Origin: Chryseobacterium sp. Leaf201
GTDB taxonomy: Bacteria > Bacteroidota > Bacteroidia > Flavobacteriales > Weeksellaceae
Length of the DNA stretch: 64,000 nt
Assembly (NCBI RefSeq): GCF_001421435.1
Contig: NZ_LMKA01000053.1
Coordinates: forward strand, 1-64,000
Direction: 5' to 3'
Part shown: positions 41,512-48,827 of the stretch, piece after piece
Numbering within the stretch: the stretch's first letter is position 1
Layout of the letters: every line of letters begins with the position of its first letter
The notes under the pieces: generated by a model
Databases searched by the model: none
The model's input: the letters and a program-made list of their open reading frames with translations, nothing else
What the model was told of the DNA's origin: nothing
Program-made: the position numbers and the translations under genes

Positions 41512-42534
41512 ATGAAAGGAATATTATTAGTCAATCTCGGTTCACCAAGATCTACCTCTGTACCTGATGTACGGGAATATCTGGATGAATTCCTGATGGA
41601 TGAAAAGGTTATTGATTACCGGTGGATTTTCCGTGCGCTTCTGGTACGCGGAATTATCCTGAATACAAGGCCCGCAAAATCTGCTGCTGCTTACCGGACG
41701 GTCTGGACCGACAAAGGTTCTCCGCTGATTGTTATCACAGAAAAAATTCAGAAAAAGCTGCAGAAACTGGTAGATGTTCCCGTAGAAATAGGAATGCGGT
41801 ATGCCCAGCCGAGCATAGAAGCCGGTATTAAAAAACTTGTTGACCAGGGTGTTACAGAAATCGTTCTTTTCCCGCTGTATCCGCAATATGCGATGAGCAC
41901 CACCGAGACCGTTATTGAAAAAGCGGAAGAAGTGAGAAAAGAAAAATTCCCGGAGGTAAAAATCAATTATATCCAGCCTTTCTACAACCGTGAGATTTAC
42001 ATCAACTGTCTTGCGGAAAGCATCAGGGAAAAACTGCCGGAAAATTTTGATGCCCTGCAGTTCTCCTATCATGGAGTCCCGGAACGGCATATTTATAAAA
42101 CCGACCCTACCAAAACCTGTAATTTAAATGACTGCTGTACACGGGATGAAAACCCGAGCCATCAGTTCTGTTACCGCCACCAGTGTTTCAAAACCACTGA
42201 AACGGTGATTGAAAAGCTTAATTTACCTAAAGAGAAAGTAATCGTTTCTTTTCAGTCGAGACTGGGAAAAGACAAATGGATCGAGCCTTACACGGATGAA
42301 ACCTTTGAAACCATTCCTAAAAAAGGAATCAAAAACCTGGCAGTAGTCTGTCCGGCTTTCGTTTCCGACTGCCTGGAAACCCTTGAAGAGATTTCCGTTG
42401 AAGGAAAACACCAGTTTACCCATGCAGGAGGAGAAAATTTCCATTATATCCCATGTCTGAATGATGAAGACCGATGGATTGAAGTGGTAAAAACCCTCTG
42501 TGAGGAAAAGCTCAATGAGTTTTATTTAGTTTAA
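41512..42534 (+). CDS. hemH: Ferrochelatase
   Basis: Ferrochelatase inserts Fe2+ into protoporphyrin IX, the last step of haem synthesis. Motifs are GILLVNLGSPRS at the start, the catalytic His in LQFSYHGVPERH and the Glu-containing FVSDCLETLEEI. A Cys cluster (TCNLNDCC...FCYRHQC) near residues 203-224 could bind iron-sulfur or stabilise the fold. Length 340 is standard. The protein is soluble or membrane-associated. A short terminator follows. Confidence 0.95.
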   Translation: MKGILLVNLGSPRSTSVPDVREYLDEFLMDEKVIDYRWIFRALLVRGIILNTRPAKSAAAYRTVWTDKGSPLIVITEKIQKKLQKLVDVPVEIGMRYAQPSIEAGIKKLVDQGVTEIVLFPLYPQYAMSTTETVIEKAEEVRKEKFPEVKINYIQPFYNREIYINCLAESIREKLPENFDALQFSYHGVPERHIYKTDPTKTCNLNDCCTRDENPSHQFCYRHQCFKTTETVIEKLNLPKEKVIVSFQSRLGKDKWIEPYTDETFETIPKKGIKNLAVVCPAFVSDCLETLEEISVEGKHQFTHAGGENFHYIPCLNDEDRWIEVVKTLCEEKLNEFYLV

Positions 42535-42541
42535 GATATAT

Positions 42542-42569
42542 GACCTTCGTTTTACGGAGGTCTTTTTTT
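42542..42569 (+). terminator. Terminator of hemH
   Basis: An 8-bp stem with one wobble pair (42542-42549 with 42555-42562) is followed by seven T. Confidence 0.75.
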
Positions 42570-42776
42570 ATACATAGATTTCATTCCTGAAAATTAAATA
42601 TCTCAATAGTAAAAATAAAAAAATCACCTATTACCCCCTAAAAAAAACATCCAACCAATTAAATAATAAATAAATTACAACAATACCCCTATTAATTTTA
42701 AAATAAACTCATAAATATTTATATTTTTCATATCTTTACCCCATCAAAAGCATATCAGTAACCTTAAAATTTTAAA

Positions 42777-43007
42777 ATGATGAATGCAACAGCCGAAATT
42801 TTAAAAAACAAGATTGAGAATTTCAGTCCGGAAACCCTGGAAGCATTTGCCAGAATAGTAGAAAGCTTTGAGGAAACCAGCCAACCGGCAATTCCTCAGT
42901 TCCAGCTGGAGGAGATTTTATACAGGATTCAGTTTCATCACGAAAATCCTATGACGAAACTGGATTTTTACGAGAATATTTCCGAGCTTCAGAAAAGCTG
43001 TGCATAG
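42777..43007 (+). CDS. Putative antitoxin of a small two-gene module
   Basis: This 76-residue acidic protein has no recognised DNA-binding motif (MMNATAEILKNKIENFSPETLEAFARIVESF). It overlaps the next gene, which looks like a RelE/ParE toxin, at the stop/start junction. Size, charge and the overlap are typical of a type II antitoxin, but the family is not recognised and the call rests on context. Met2 is an equally good start. The gene lies behind a 206-bp very AT-rich region. Confidence 0.5.
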   Translation: MMNATAEILKNKIENFSPETLEAFARIVESFEETSQPAIPQFQLEEILYRIQFHHENPMTKLDFYENISELQKSCA

Positions 43008-43009
43008 TG

Positions 43010-43267
43010 ATGAAGATCCTTCTTTCTTCCATTGCAAAAAATGACATCAGGCTGCTGATGCGGGTCTTTAATGCGGAACAGGAAAAAAAGGGGATTAATT
43101 TTTTGGAAGATTTAAAAAAATCGATCAATGAAATTATTATTCTACACGCCGGAAACCATACATCAAAGGAACTGACCGTAAAGCCTATGGGGGCTTTCCC
43201 GGTAAATATTCACTATATTTTTGAAGACCAGGAGAATCTACTGGTTACCGCAGTTTTTAAAGCCTGA
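43010..43267 (+). CDS. RelE/ParE-like toxin
   Basis: This 85-residue protein starts at ATG 43010 (MKILLSSIAKNDIRLLMRVF); a GTG one codon earlier overlaps the previous gene. The pattern, an N-terminal strand and helix, then a LKKSINEIIILHAGNH helix, then FPVNIHYIFEDQENLLVTAVFKA, fits the RelE/ParE toxin fold. Members either cut mRNA at the ribosome or poison gyrase; which applies cannot be told. Overlap with the upstream gene suggests translational coupling. A terminator follows after 33 bp. Confidence 0.6.
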   Translation: MKILLSSIAKNDIRLLMRVFNAEQEKKGINFLEDLKKSINEIIILHAGNHTSKELTVKPMGAFPVNIHYIFEDQENLLVTAVFKA

Positions 43268-43300
43268 ATCAATAAAAACTTCCAGACTATTTTTATATTG

Positions 43301-43335
43301 AAACCTTACAGAGCTTTTCTGTAAGGTTTTTTTAT
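43301..43335 (+). terminator. Terminator of the toxin-antitoxin-like pair
   Basis: A perfect 12-bp stem (43301-43312 with 43318-43329) is followed by seven T in TTTTTTTATTT. Confidence 0.9.
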
Positions 43336-43363
43336 TTATCAGATATATGTCAGGATTTCAGGA

Positions 43364-44575
43364 TTATCTTACCGGTGTTCTCAGTTCCCCGTATCCTATA
43401 AGCCCATCATAATTCCTTCCGAAAGGCGCATAATACAGAAATGCTTGATAGAGGTTTTCCGTCTGCCAGAAATTTCCGTTTACTTCGCCGAAGTTCATGC
43501 TGCCGTCAGGATTTTTTGTTGCTAAAATATAGTTGTAAAAACCCTGCTTTAAATATATTTTCGCTACATACTTTTTGGTTTCCGCATCATACTGCATCTG
43601 GTTTTCCTTGCCCGGTTTAAAATTATTAAATCCTCCCAGCACATAGATTTCCTTATCCGCAGGATCGGAATCCAATGAAAAGTACACCCACGAATAATCA
43701 GCTTCCCTTTCGGCATCCCTTTCCCTGCCCAGGTCATTTCTCCTGTAATACCAAGCTCCGTTTACGTCCGGCTGATACTGGTAATTCAGCGGGAACGCCC
43801 AGACCGGATGAAGATAGGTATTGTTAATGCCTTCTTTCACTTCCGTAGCACGTACCATATCGGCCGCCATGTTCATATTTTTATTATCGAAATAATAAAA
43901 TTCATTATTGCCGGGAAAAACAAGGGACATCTGCTGGAACAGCAGCTGGTTCCCCATTGTTGTGCTTGCTTTTAAATTATTCACCGTAACATTGGGATTG
44001 TTGTTCTGCATCACATTCAGGGTCATGGAATTGACATTGGATGACAGATCGCCTCCTTTTGAAACAGCCTTCACTTCTACCCTCTGGTTTGCATCCGGCT
44101 TTCTGGCATCGGCAAATCTCGAAGCGCCGACAGCCAGCGTTGCCGCGTCTTCCACCAGGTAAAACCTTCTTTTAAACAAGGGTTTATCTGCTGAATCTTT
44201 ATAAACAATGATCTCAAAATTCCCTGAAATCTTAGGCTGTATTTTTTCGTTCGGAAATGTCAGCTTATAATGGGTGTATGCCTGCAATGTATTGAATGAA
44301 TACTGAAACTTATCCAGCAGGGCATTCATGCTTCCGTTGGCAATTTCTGTAAAGAAAAGGTTGTCGTCTTCCCAGTTTCTGTTGTAATGCTTGATGGTAT
44401 ACCTGTAAATTTCACTGGAGTTGGTAAGGTCATCAAAACTCAGCACCAGCTGCTGATTGAAATTGATCACCGGGGTTTCATCATTCGTCTGGGGGTTGAA
44501 CAGCTGAATGCTCTGGATATTCTGCCCGAAAGCCAGTCCGCTCAAAGAAAGTAAAAGTAGTCGCAAAGTTTTCAT
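43364..44575 (-). CDS. Type IX secretion system plug protein (DUF5103 family)
   Basis: This 403-residue protein has a signal peptide (MKTLRLLLLSLSGLAFGQ). It belongs to the family formerly called DUF5103. The Flavobacterium johnsoniae member was found closing the periplasmic end of the SprA translocon of the T9SS. Recognised features are QSIQLFNPQTNDETPVI near the start and the Ig-like strands with YTIKHYNRNWEDDNL. At the C-terminus, VYFSLDSDPADKEIYVLGGFNNF is followed by YILATKNPDGSMNFGEVNGNFWQTENLYQAFLYY. A T9SS cargo gene lies at the right end of the window. Confidence 0.85.
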   Translation of the reverse strand: MKTLRLLLLSLSGLAFGQNIQSIQLFNPQTNDETPVINFNQQLVLSFDDLTNSSEIYRYTIKHYNRNWEDDNLFFTEIANGSMNALLDKFQYSFNTLQAYTHYKLTFPNEKIQPKISGNFEIIVYKDSADKPLFKRRFYLVEDAATLAVGASRFADARKPDANQRVEVKAVSKGGDLSSNVNSMTLNVMQNNNPNVTVNNLKASTTMGNQLLFQQMSLVFPGNNEFYYFDNKNMNMAADMVRATEVKEGINNTYLHPVWAFPLNYQYQPDVNGAWYYRRNDLGRERDAEREADYSWVYFSLDSDPADKEIYVLGGFNNFKPGKENQMQYDAETKKYVAKIYLKQGFYNYILATKNPDGSMNFGEVNGNFWQTENLYQAFLYYAPFGRNYDGLIGYGELRTPVR

Positions 44576-44716
44576 TATGACGAAGATAACGAAAAATCAA
44601 TTTTAAACCATAAAAAGACAGATAAGTTTCCGGAGCTTAATCTTCCGTTTGTATGGTTAATCAAAATATTTAAGCTAAAAATCCATCCGGACCGTGCGAA
44701 CAAAAATTTTTGTCGT

Positions 44717-44724
44717 TAAATTTG
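44717..44724 (+). promoter_or_regulatory. -7 element of the MBL hydrolase gene (TAAATTTG)
   Basis: This is an exact TAnnTTTG match, 23 bp before ATG 44748. It shows that the in-frame GTG at 44694 is not the start. Confidence 0.6.
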
Positions 44725-44747
44725 CTTCCATAAAAATTATTCAGAAT

Positions 44748-45386
44748 ATGCTTCATATAAAGACTTTCGTATTCAATTTTGCAAGCGAAAACACCTACAT
44801 CCTTTACAGTGATAACAAAAAAGCATGGCTTATTGATCCGGGAAATGCAAACGGTCAGGAAACACAGTCACTTAAAGATTTCATTACAGAAAAGGAGCTG
44901 CACATTGAAAAAATCCTTCTTACCCATGCACATATTGACCATGTTTTAGGTTTGCAATGGGCTTCCGATACCTACCAGGTTCCGGTTATCATGCACCGGG
45001 ATGATAAGGAAGTTCTGGACATGTTCCAGATCAGCGGGATGAGGTTCGGGATGACGCTTGACCATATTACTGCCGACATCGAATACATCAGGGAAGGCGA
45101 CGAAATACTGCTTAACGGAGAACAATTTAAAATCTACCACGTTCCGGGGCATTCTCCGGGCAGCGTTGTGTATCACAATGAAAACCGGAAATTCATGATT
45201 TCAGGCGATGTCCTGTTTGAAGGCAGCATCGGAAGAACCGATCTTTACAAAGGAAATTATGAACAGCTTATAGAAGGAATTAAAACCAAACTGTTTATCC
45301 TGGATGAAGAAACACGGGTATTTTCAGGACACGGACATCCTACGAGCATCGGGTTTGAGAAACAGCACAATCCTTTCTTTAAATAG
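44748..45386 (+). CDS. MBL-fold metallo-hydrolase (glyoxalase II-like)
   Basis: This protein has 212 residues from ATG 44748 (MLHIKTFVFNFASENTYIL). The metallo-beta-lactamase metal site is complete: THAHIDH, His in HVPGHSPGS, Asp in ISGDVLFEGSIGRTDL and the last His in SGHGHPT. This pattern belongs to the YcbL/glyoxalase II-like group of small hydrolases acting on thioesters or related substrates. The exact substrate is unknown. The gene is monocistronic. Confidence 0.88.
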   Translation: MLHIKTFVFNFASENTYILYSDNKKAWLIDPGNANGQETQSLKDFITEKELHIEKILLTHAHIDHVLGLQWASDTYQVPVIMHRDDKEVLDMFQISGMRFGMTLDHITADIEYIREGDEILLNGEQFKIYHVPGHSPGSVVYHNENRKFMISGDVLFEGSIGRTDLYKGNYEQLIEGIKTKLFILDEETRVFSGHGHPTSIGFEKQHNPFFK

Positions 45387-45540
45387 GTAGAGTTTAAACC
45401 TCTCTCAAGATTAAACCTAACTCTTAAAGTTTGCTTACTAATTTAATAATTTATCTATTTGTGGTAAACCGTAAGGATAGTCAGTTAGTATATTTTATTT
45501 TCGTAACAATATTTTACAAACAATTTAAAATTACAAAATT

Positions 45541-45833
45541 ATGGCAATTAAAATTACATGTATTAACAAAGACAATGGTTACCACGAAAATCCAAACTTA
45601 GCAATTACACATTTAGGCTGGATAAATGAACAGACTAATGAATCAGGAAAAAATACCCGATTAGAAATATACAATTGATAAAGAATGAGCAAGGTGAAGC
45701 CTACGTTAAAGATGTTTATGGAAATAAGGCAAAAGTTATTATTGCAGAAACTTATAATGGTACTAAATACTTAAAGACTGAGGCAGACAATTCAACAAGA
45801 AACAATCTATTGTCACTTCCTGAATGTAAATAA
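45541..45833 (+). pseudogene. DUF3892 gene broken by a one-base frameshift
   Basis: The frame from ATG 45541 reads MAIKITCINKDNGYHENP, then LGWINEQTNESGKNTRLEIYN, and stops at TGA 45676-45678. The next frame resumes without loss as IKNEQGEAYVKDVYGNKAKV, then YLKTEADNSTRNNLLSLPECK, and stops at 45833. Joined through a Trp codon (TGG in place of TG), the two give a normal DUF3892 protein of about 96 residues. One G is therefore missing near 45677. It is either a recent inactivation or a sequencing error. DUF3892 function is unknown. Confidence 0.8.
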
Positions 45834-45858
45834 ATTATTATCCACGCATTACTTCAAT

Positions 45859-45900
45859 AAAAAACAGAAGCCGTCAGTTTCATGACGGCTTCTGTTTTTT
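45859..45900. terminator. Bidirectional terminator
   Basis: A perfect 18-bp stem (45859-45876 with 45883-45900), starting A6 and ending T6, lies between the DUF3892 remnant and the minus-strand thioredoxin-like gene. Confidence 0.9.
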
Positions 45901-45913
45901 ATTATTTTAAAAC

Positions 45914-46468
45914 TTATTTCCACTTGATATTGCATCCCATGCTTGGTCTCTGGATTTCTTCCTGCGGCTCACCGAGCAAAAGATTTTCGAAAGCGATGAT
46001 CAGATCTTCACCGGTTACGTCTTTATGATTTCCCGGTCTGGAATCATCCATCTGCCCTCTGTAAATCAGATCCAGTTTTTCATCAAAGAAAAAGAAATCC
46101 GGTGTACAGGCAGCATCATACGCTTTGGCAATAGCCTGGCTTTCGTCATACAGATACGGAAAATCAAAATTCCTTTCAATCTGGAACTCGATCATTTTTT
46201 CCGGAGCATCTTCAGGATATTTTTCCATGTCATTAGCATTGATTGCGATAAATTCAATCCCTCTCTCATTGTAATCCTCATACAGCTCGTTCAACTTATC
46301 AATTACATGCAGTACAAACGGACAGTGGTTGCACATAAAGATCACCAAAGTTCCTTTCTCTCCTTTCAGGTCGTCCAATGACTGGATTTCGTTACTTTTT
46401 GACGGGTTAGGAAGTTCAAAAAACGGCGCTTTTGTACCTAAATCGATCATCTTTGAGGGCGTATTCAT
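45914..46468 (-). CDS. Thioredoxin-fold peroxiredoxin-like protein
   Basis: This protein has 184 residues from ATG 46468 (MNTPSKMIDLGTKAPFFELPN). It has an AhpC/TSA-like thioredoxin fold with a CxxC motif in IFMCNHCPFVLHV near residues 45-57, followed by EFIAINANDMEKYPEDAPEKM and PDFFFFDEKLDLIYRGQMDDSRPG. It belongs to the group of cytoplasmic redoxin-domain proteins annotated as thioredoxin family or peroxiredoxin. The partner and reductase are not known. The in-frame TTG at 46489 lies in the -7 box and is not the start. Confidence 0.82.
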   Translation of the reverse strand: MNTPSKMIDLGTKAPFFELPNPSKSNEIQSLDDLKGEKGTLVIFMCNHCPFVLHVIDKLNELYEDYNERGIEFIAINANDMEKYPEDAPEKMIEFQIERNFDFPYLYDESQAIAKAYDAACTPDFFFFDEKLDLIYRGQMDDSRPGNHKDVTGEDLIIAFENLLLGEPQEEIQRPSMGCNIKWK

Positions 46469-46486
46469 AACTTTTTTATTTATGCA

Positions 46487-46494
46487 CAAAGATA
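46487..46494 (-). promoter_or_regulatory. -7 element of the thioredoxin-like gene (TATCTTTG)
   Basis: This is an exact TAnnTTTG match on the minus strand, 18 bp before ATG 46468. Confidence 0.6.
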
Positions 46495-46565
46495 GAGATT
46501 TCTTTTATTAATAGCCGGTGTGAGATTTTATAAACTTCCGTTAAATGTTAAATATTAAAATTGGT

Positions 46566-46597
46566 TTGGAAGTTATATTTAAAAGTTTGTATTTTTG
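46566..46597 (+). promoter_or_regulatory. Full promoter of the TetR regulator gene
   Basis: TTG (46566-46568), a 21-bp spacer and TATTTTTG (46590-46597) form a good Bacteroidota promoter. Operator copy 1 starts at the very next base, so a bound repressor would cover the transcription start. Confidence 0.75.
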
Positions 46598-46610
46598 CTA
46601 ACACTGTTAG
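46598..46610. promoter_or_regulatory. Efflux regulator operator, copy 1
   Basis: CTAACACTGTTAG is a 13-bp palindrome (CTAACA-C-TGTTAG). It abuts the regulator's -7 box and ends 12 bp before its ATG, implying autorepression. Confidence 0.75.
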
Positions 46611-46622
46611 TTAAAAAATATC

Positions 46623-47219
46623 ATGGGCCTACACGAACGCCGTCAGCGAGAAAAAGAATCCATCCGTGCCAATATTCTGGACGCGGCCTTTTCTTTGGCT
46701 AAAACGGAAGGCTGGGCTTCACTTTCAATCAGAAAGATTGCCGATGCTATTGAATACAGTGCTCCCGTGGTATATGATTATTTTGAAAACAAGGAAGCCA
46801 TCCTGTTTGAAATTTCACTGAACGGTTTTCACCAGCTGCACATCGAACTGCTGAAAGCCCAGAAAAAACACGAAAGCCCGGAAGACCAGCTTGTGGCTAT
46901 TGTAGATGCTTACTGGAAATTTGCCTTTAACAATAAAGAATACTATCAGCTGATGTTCGGTTTAGGGATGCAGTGCAGCGGAAAAGGAATGATGAAAGCA
47001 GAATTCTCGTCTTTTCAGGATATGCTGTATGACTGTACCAATGAAATTATCAAAAAGAAAGGTTCAAATCCTGATAATGCCTGCCACTCTTCCCACGCAC
47101 TGTTTTCAGCCGTGCATGGTTTAATATCCATTATGATGATGCGCAATGACGATATTCCGTCAACCATGAACAAGACCACGCTGGATGAAACTGTTTCTGC
47201 GTTCATTAAATCTCTGTAA
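46623..47219 (+). CDS. TetR/AcrR family transcriptional regulator
   Basis: This 198-residue repressor has a TetR N-terminal helix-turn-helix: REKESIRANILDAAFSLAKTEGWASLSIRKIADAIEYSAPVVYDYFENKEAILFE, at residues about 10-65. The C-terminal ligand domain is of the TetR_C_33/WHG-like type (EYYQLMFGLG). The genes for a periplasmic adaptor, an RND pump and a TolC-like channel follow on the same strand. Copies of one palindrome lie in its own leader and in the gap to the pump genes, so I infer that it represses both itself and the pump until a ligand binds. A drug or envelope-stress ligand is likely but unproven. Confidence 0.92.
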   Translation: MGLHERRQREKESIRANILDAAFSLAKTEGWASLSIRKIADAIEYSAPVVYDYFENKEAILFEISLNGFHQLHIELLKAQKKHESPEDQLVAIVDAYWKFAFNNKEYYQLMFGLGMQCSGKGMMKAEFSSFQDMLYDCTNEIIKKKGSNPDNACHSSHALFSAVHGLISIMMMRNDDIPSTMNKTTLDETVSAFIKSL

Positions 47220-47238
47220 ATTTTTTTTGAACCAAAAA

Positions 47239-47251
47239 TTAACACCGTTAG
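47239..47251. promoter_or_regulatory. Efflux regulator operator, copy 2
   Basis: TTAACACCGTTAG shares the TAACACYGTTAG core with the other three copies. It lies 20 bp after the regulator stop codon. Confidence 0.7.
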
Positions 47252-47309
47252 GAAATATAACACTCAAATAACTAAATAATTATATCAGCAAACTCTTCAC
47301 AATTCGATA

Positions 47310-47322
47310 TTAACACCGTTAG
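47310..47322. promoter_or_regulatory. Efflux regulator operator, copy 3
   Basis: TTAACACCGTTAG is followed by TAAAGTTAACG, so a further TTAAC half-site lies 18 bp from the first. It is in the regulator-pump gap. Confidence 0.7.
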
Positions 47323-47427
47323 TAAAGTTAACGCATAATTATTATCATTTCTATTACTCTAATTAAAATTCTACCATTATGAAACAACCATCTGATAGCT
47401 TTGCATTCTGTTTTTTTTACTACTTAA

Positions 47428-47440
47428 TTAACACTGTTAG
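47428..47440. promoter_or_regulatory. Efflux regulator operator, copy 4
   Basis: TTAACACTGTTAG is followed by CAAAATTAACG, with the same extra half-site as copy 3. It lies 84 bp upstream of the adaptor start and is the best candidate for pump repression. Confidence 0.75.
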
Positions 47441-47524
47441 CAAAATTAACGGAATATTAATTAAAAACATCATTATATAATTTAACACATTACTTACTCA
47501 CTTCATTAAAAACTTAAACTCACA

Positions 47525-48685
47525 ATGAAAATATCCGGAAAAATAAGGCTTATCGCACTGATCTCCAGCGTAATCCTTTTACAGAACTGTACCAAAGCCG
47601 CTGAAGGCGCAAATATGGCACCGCCCATTCCTGAACTTCCTGTCTATACTGTAATTACATCCCCGGCAACTACCTATCAGGAATTCCCTACCGCACTGGA
47701 AGGAAAAAACAATGTAGAAATCAGATCCCAGGTAGACGGTTATCTTGACAGAATCTACGTGGAAGAAGGGGCTTATGTAAGAGCCGGCCAGCCTTTATTC
47801 AAAATAGACTCAAGAGCGTACGGCGAGCAGATGAATATGGCACAGGCGAATTTACAGATTGCCAATGCCAATATCCAGAAAGCAAAAGTTGAGGTGGACA
47901 GGCTACAGCCGCTGGTTGCTGCAAAAGTGGTTTCTGACGTACAGCTGAGAACTGCAAAAGCCAATTACGCCGCTGCAGTCGCTGCTGCTTCACAGGCAAA
48001 AGCTTCGGTTGGCGGAGCAAGAATCAATGTAGGATTTACGACCATTACTGCACCGGTAAGCGGATACATCGGAAGAATCCCTTACAAAAAAGGAAGTCTG
48101 ATTTCAAGAACAGACCCGAATCCATTGACTTTATTATCAGACATCAGCGAGATTTACGCCTACTTCTCCTTAAGCGAGCTTGATTTTATTGCTTTTCAAA
48201 AGCAATATCAGGGTGCAACTTTAGAAGAAAAACTGAAAGATATGCCGATGGTGGAACTGGTGATCGCAGACAACAGCGTCTATCCCCAGAAAGGTAAAAT
48301 GACTATTGTTGACGGACAGTTTGATAAAACAACAGGTGCCATAAGCGTTCGTGCGGTTTTCCCAAATGCCAACGGAACTTTGAGAACCGGAAACACAGGA
48401 CGTGTCCGTATGCCTCAGTTGTTCTCCAGTGCATTGGTGGTTCCACAGGAATCTACGTTTGAAATTCAGGACAAGACTTATGTTTACGTGGTCGGAAAAG
48501 ATCAGAAAGTAACCAGCAGGCCTATCAAAATCTCAGGGAAAACGGAAAACTATTATTTTATTTCTGAAGGTATAAAGCCGGGAGAAAAAATAGTATATGT
48601 AGGATTGGGCAGCTTAAAAGACGGTGCTTCCATCAAAGCAAAACCTATTTCTTCTGACAGCCTGCTGAGAGCAAAACCGCTGTAA
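47525..48685 (+). CDS. RND efflux periplasmic adaptor (AcrA/MexA-like) lipoprotein
   Basis: This 386-residue membrane-fusion protein has a lipoprotein signal (IALISSVILLQNC, Cys22). Its domains are in order: beta-barrel/lipoyl (VEIRSQVDGYLDRIYVEEGAYVRAGQPLFKID), alpha-hairpin (LQIANANIQKAKVEVDRLQPLV), the second lipoyl half (TTITAPVSGYIGRIPYKKGSLIS) and a C-terminal membrane-proximal domain. It links the inner-membrane pump encoded downstream with the TolC-like channel. It is the first structural gene of the efflux operon and lies behind three operator copies. The pump gene starts 142 bp later. Confidence 0.93.
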   Translation: MKISGKIRLIALISSVILLQNCTKAAEGANMAPPIPELPVYTVITSPATTYQEFPTALEGKNNVEIRSQVDGYLDRIYVEEGAYVRAGQPLFKIDSRAYGEQMNMAQANLQIANANIQKAKVEVDRLQPLVAAKVVSDVQLRTAKANYAAAVAAASQAKASVGGARINVGFTTITAPVSGYIGRIPYKKGSLISRTDPNPLTLLSDISEIYAYFSLSELDFIAFQKQYQGATLEEKLKDMPMVELVIADNSVYPQKGKMTIVDGQFDKTTGAISVRAVFPNANGTLRTGNTGRVRMPQLFSSALVVPQESTFEIQDKTYVYVVGKDQKVTSRPIKISGKTENYYFISEGIKPGEKIVYVGLGSLKDGASIKAKPISSDSLLRAKPL

Positions 48686-48827
48686 CTGTTTAAACTTAAA
48701 TCCATTAACCATAGCTTTTATACACTTTAGTCAGATCAGGTTATAATAATGATTAAGAACTGAAGTAAACGCAAGTGTTTAAAATTTAAGCTGAAAGTTT
48801 AAGCAACATTAAAAAAATAAACTTCTT

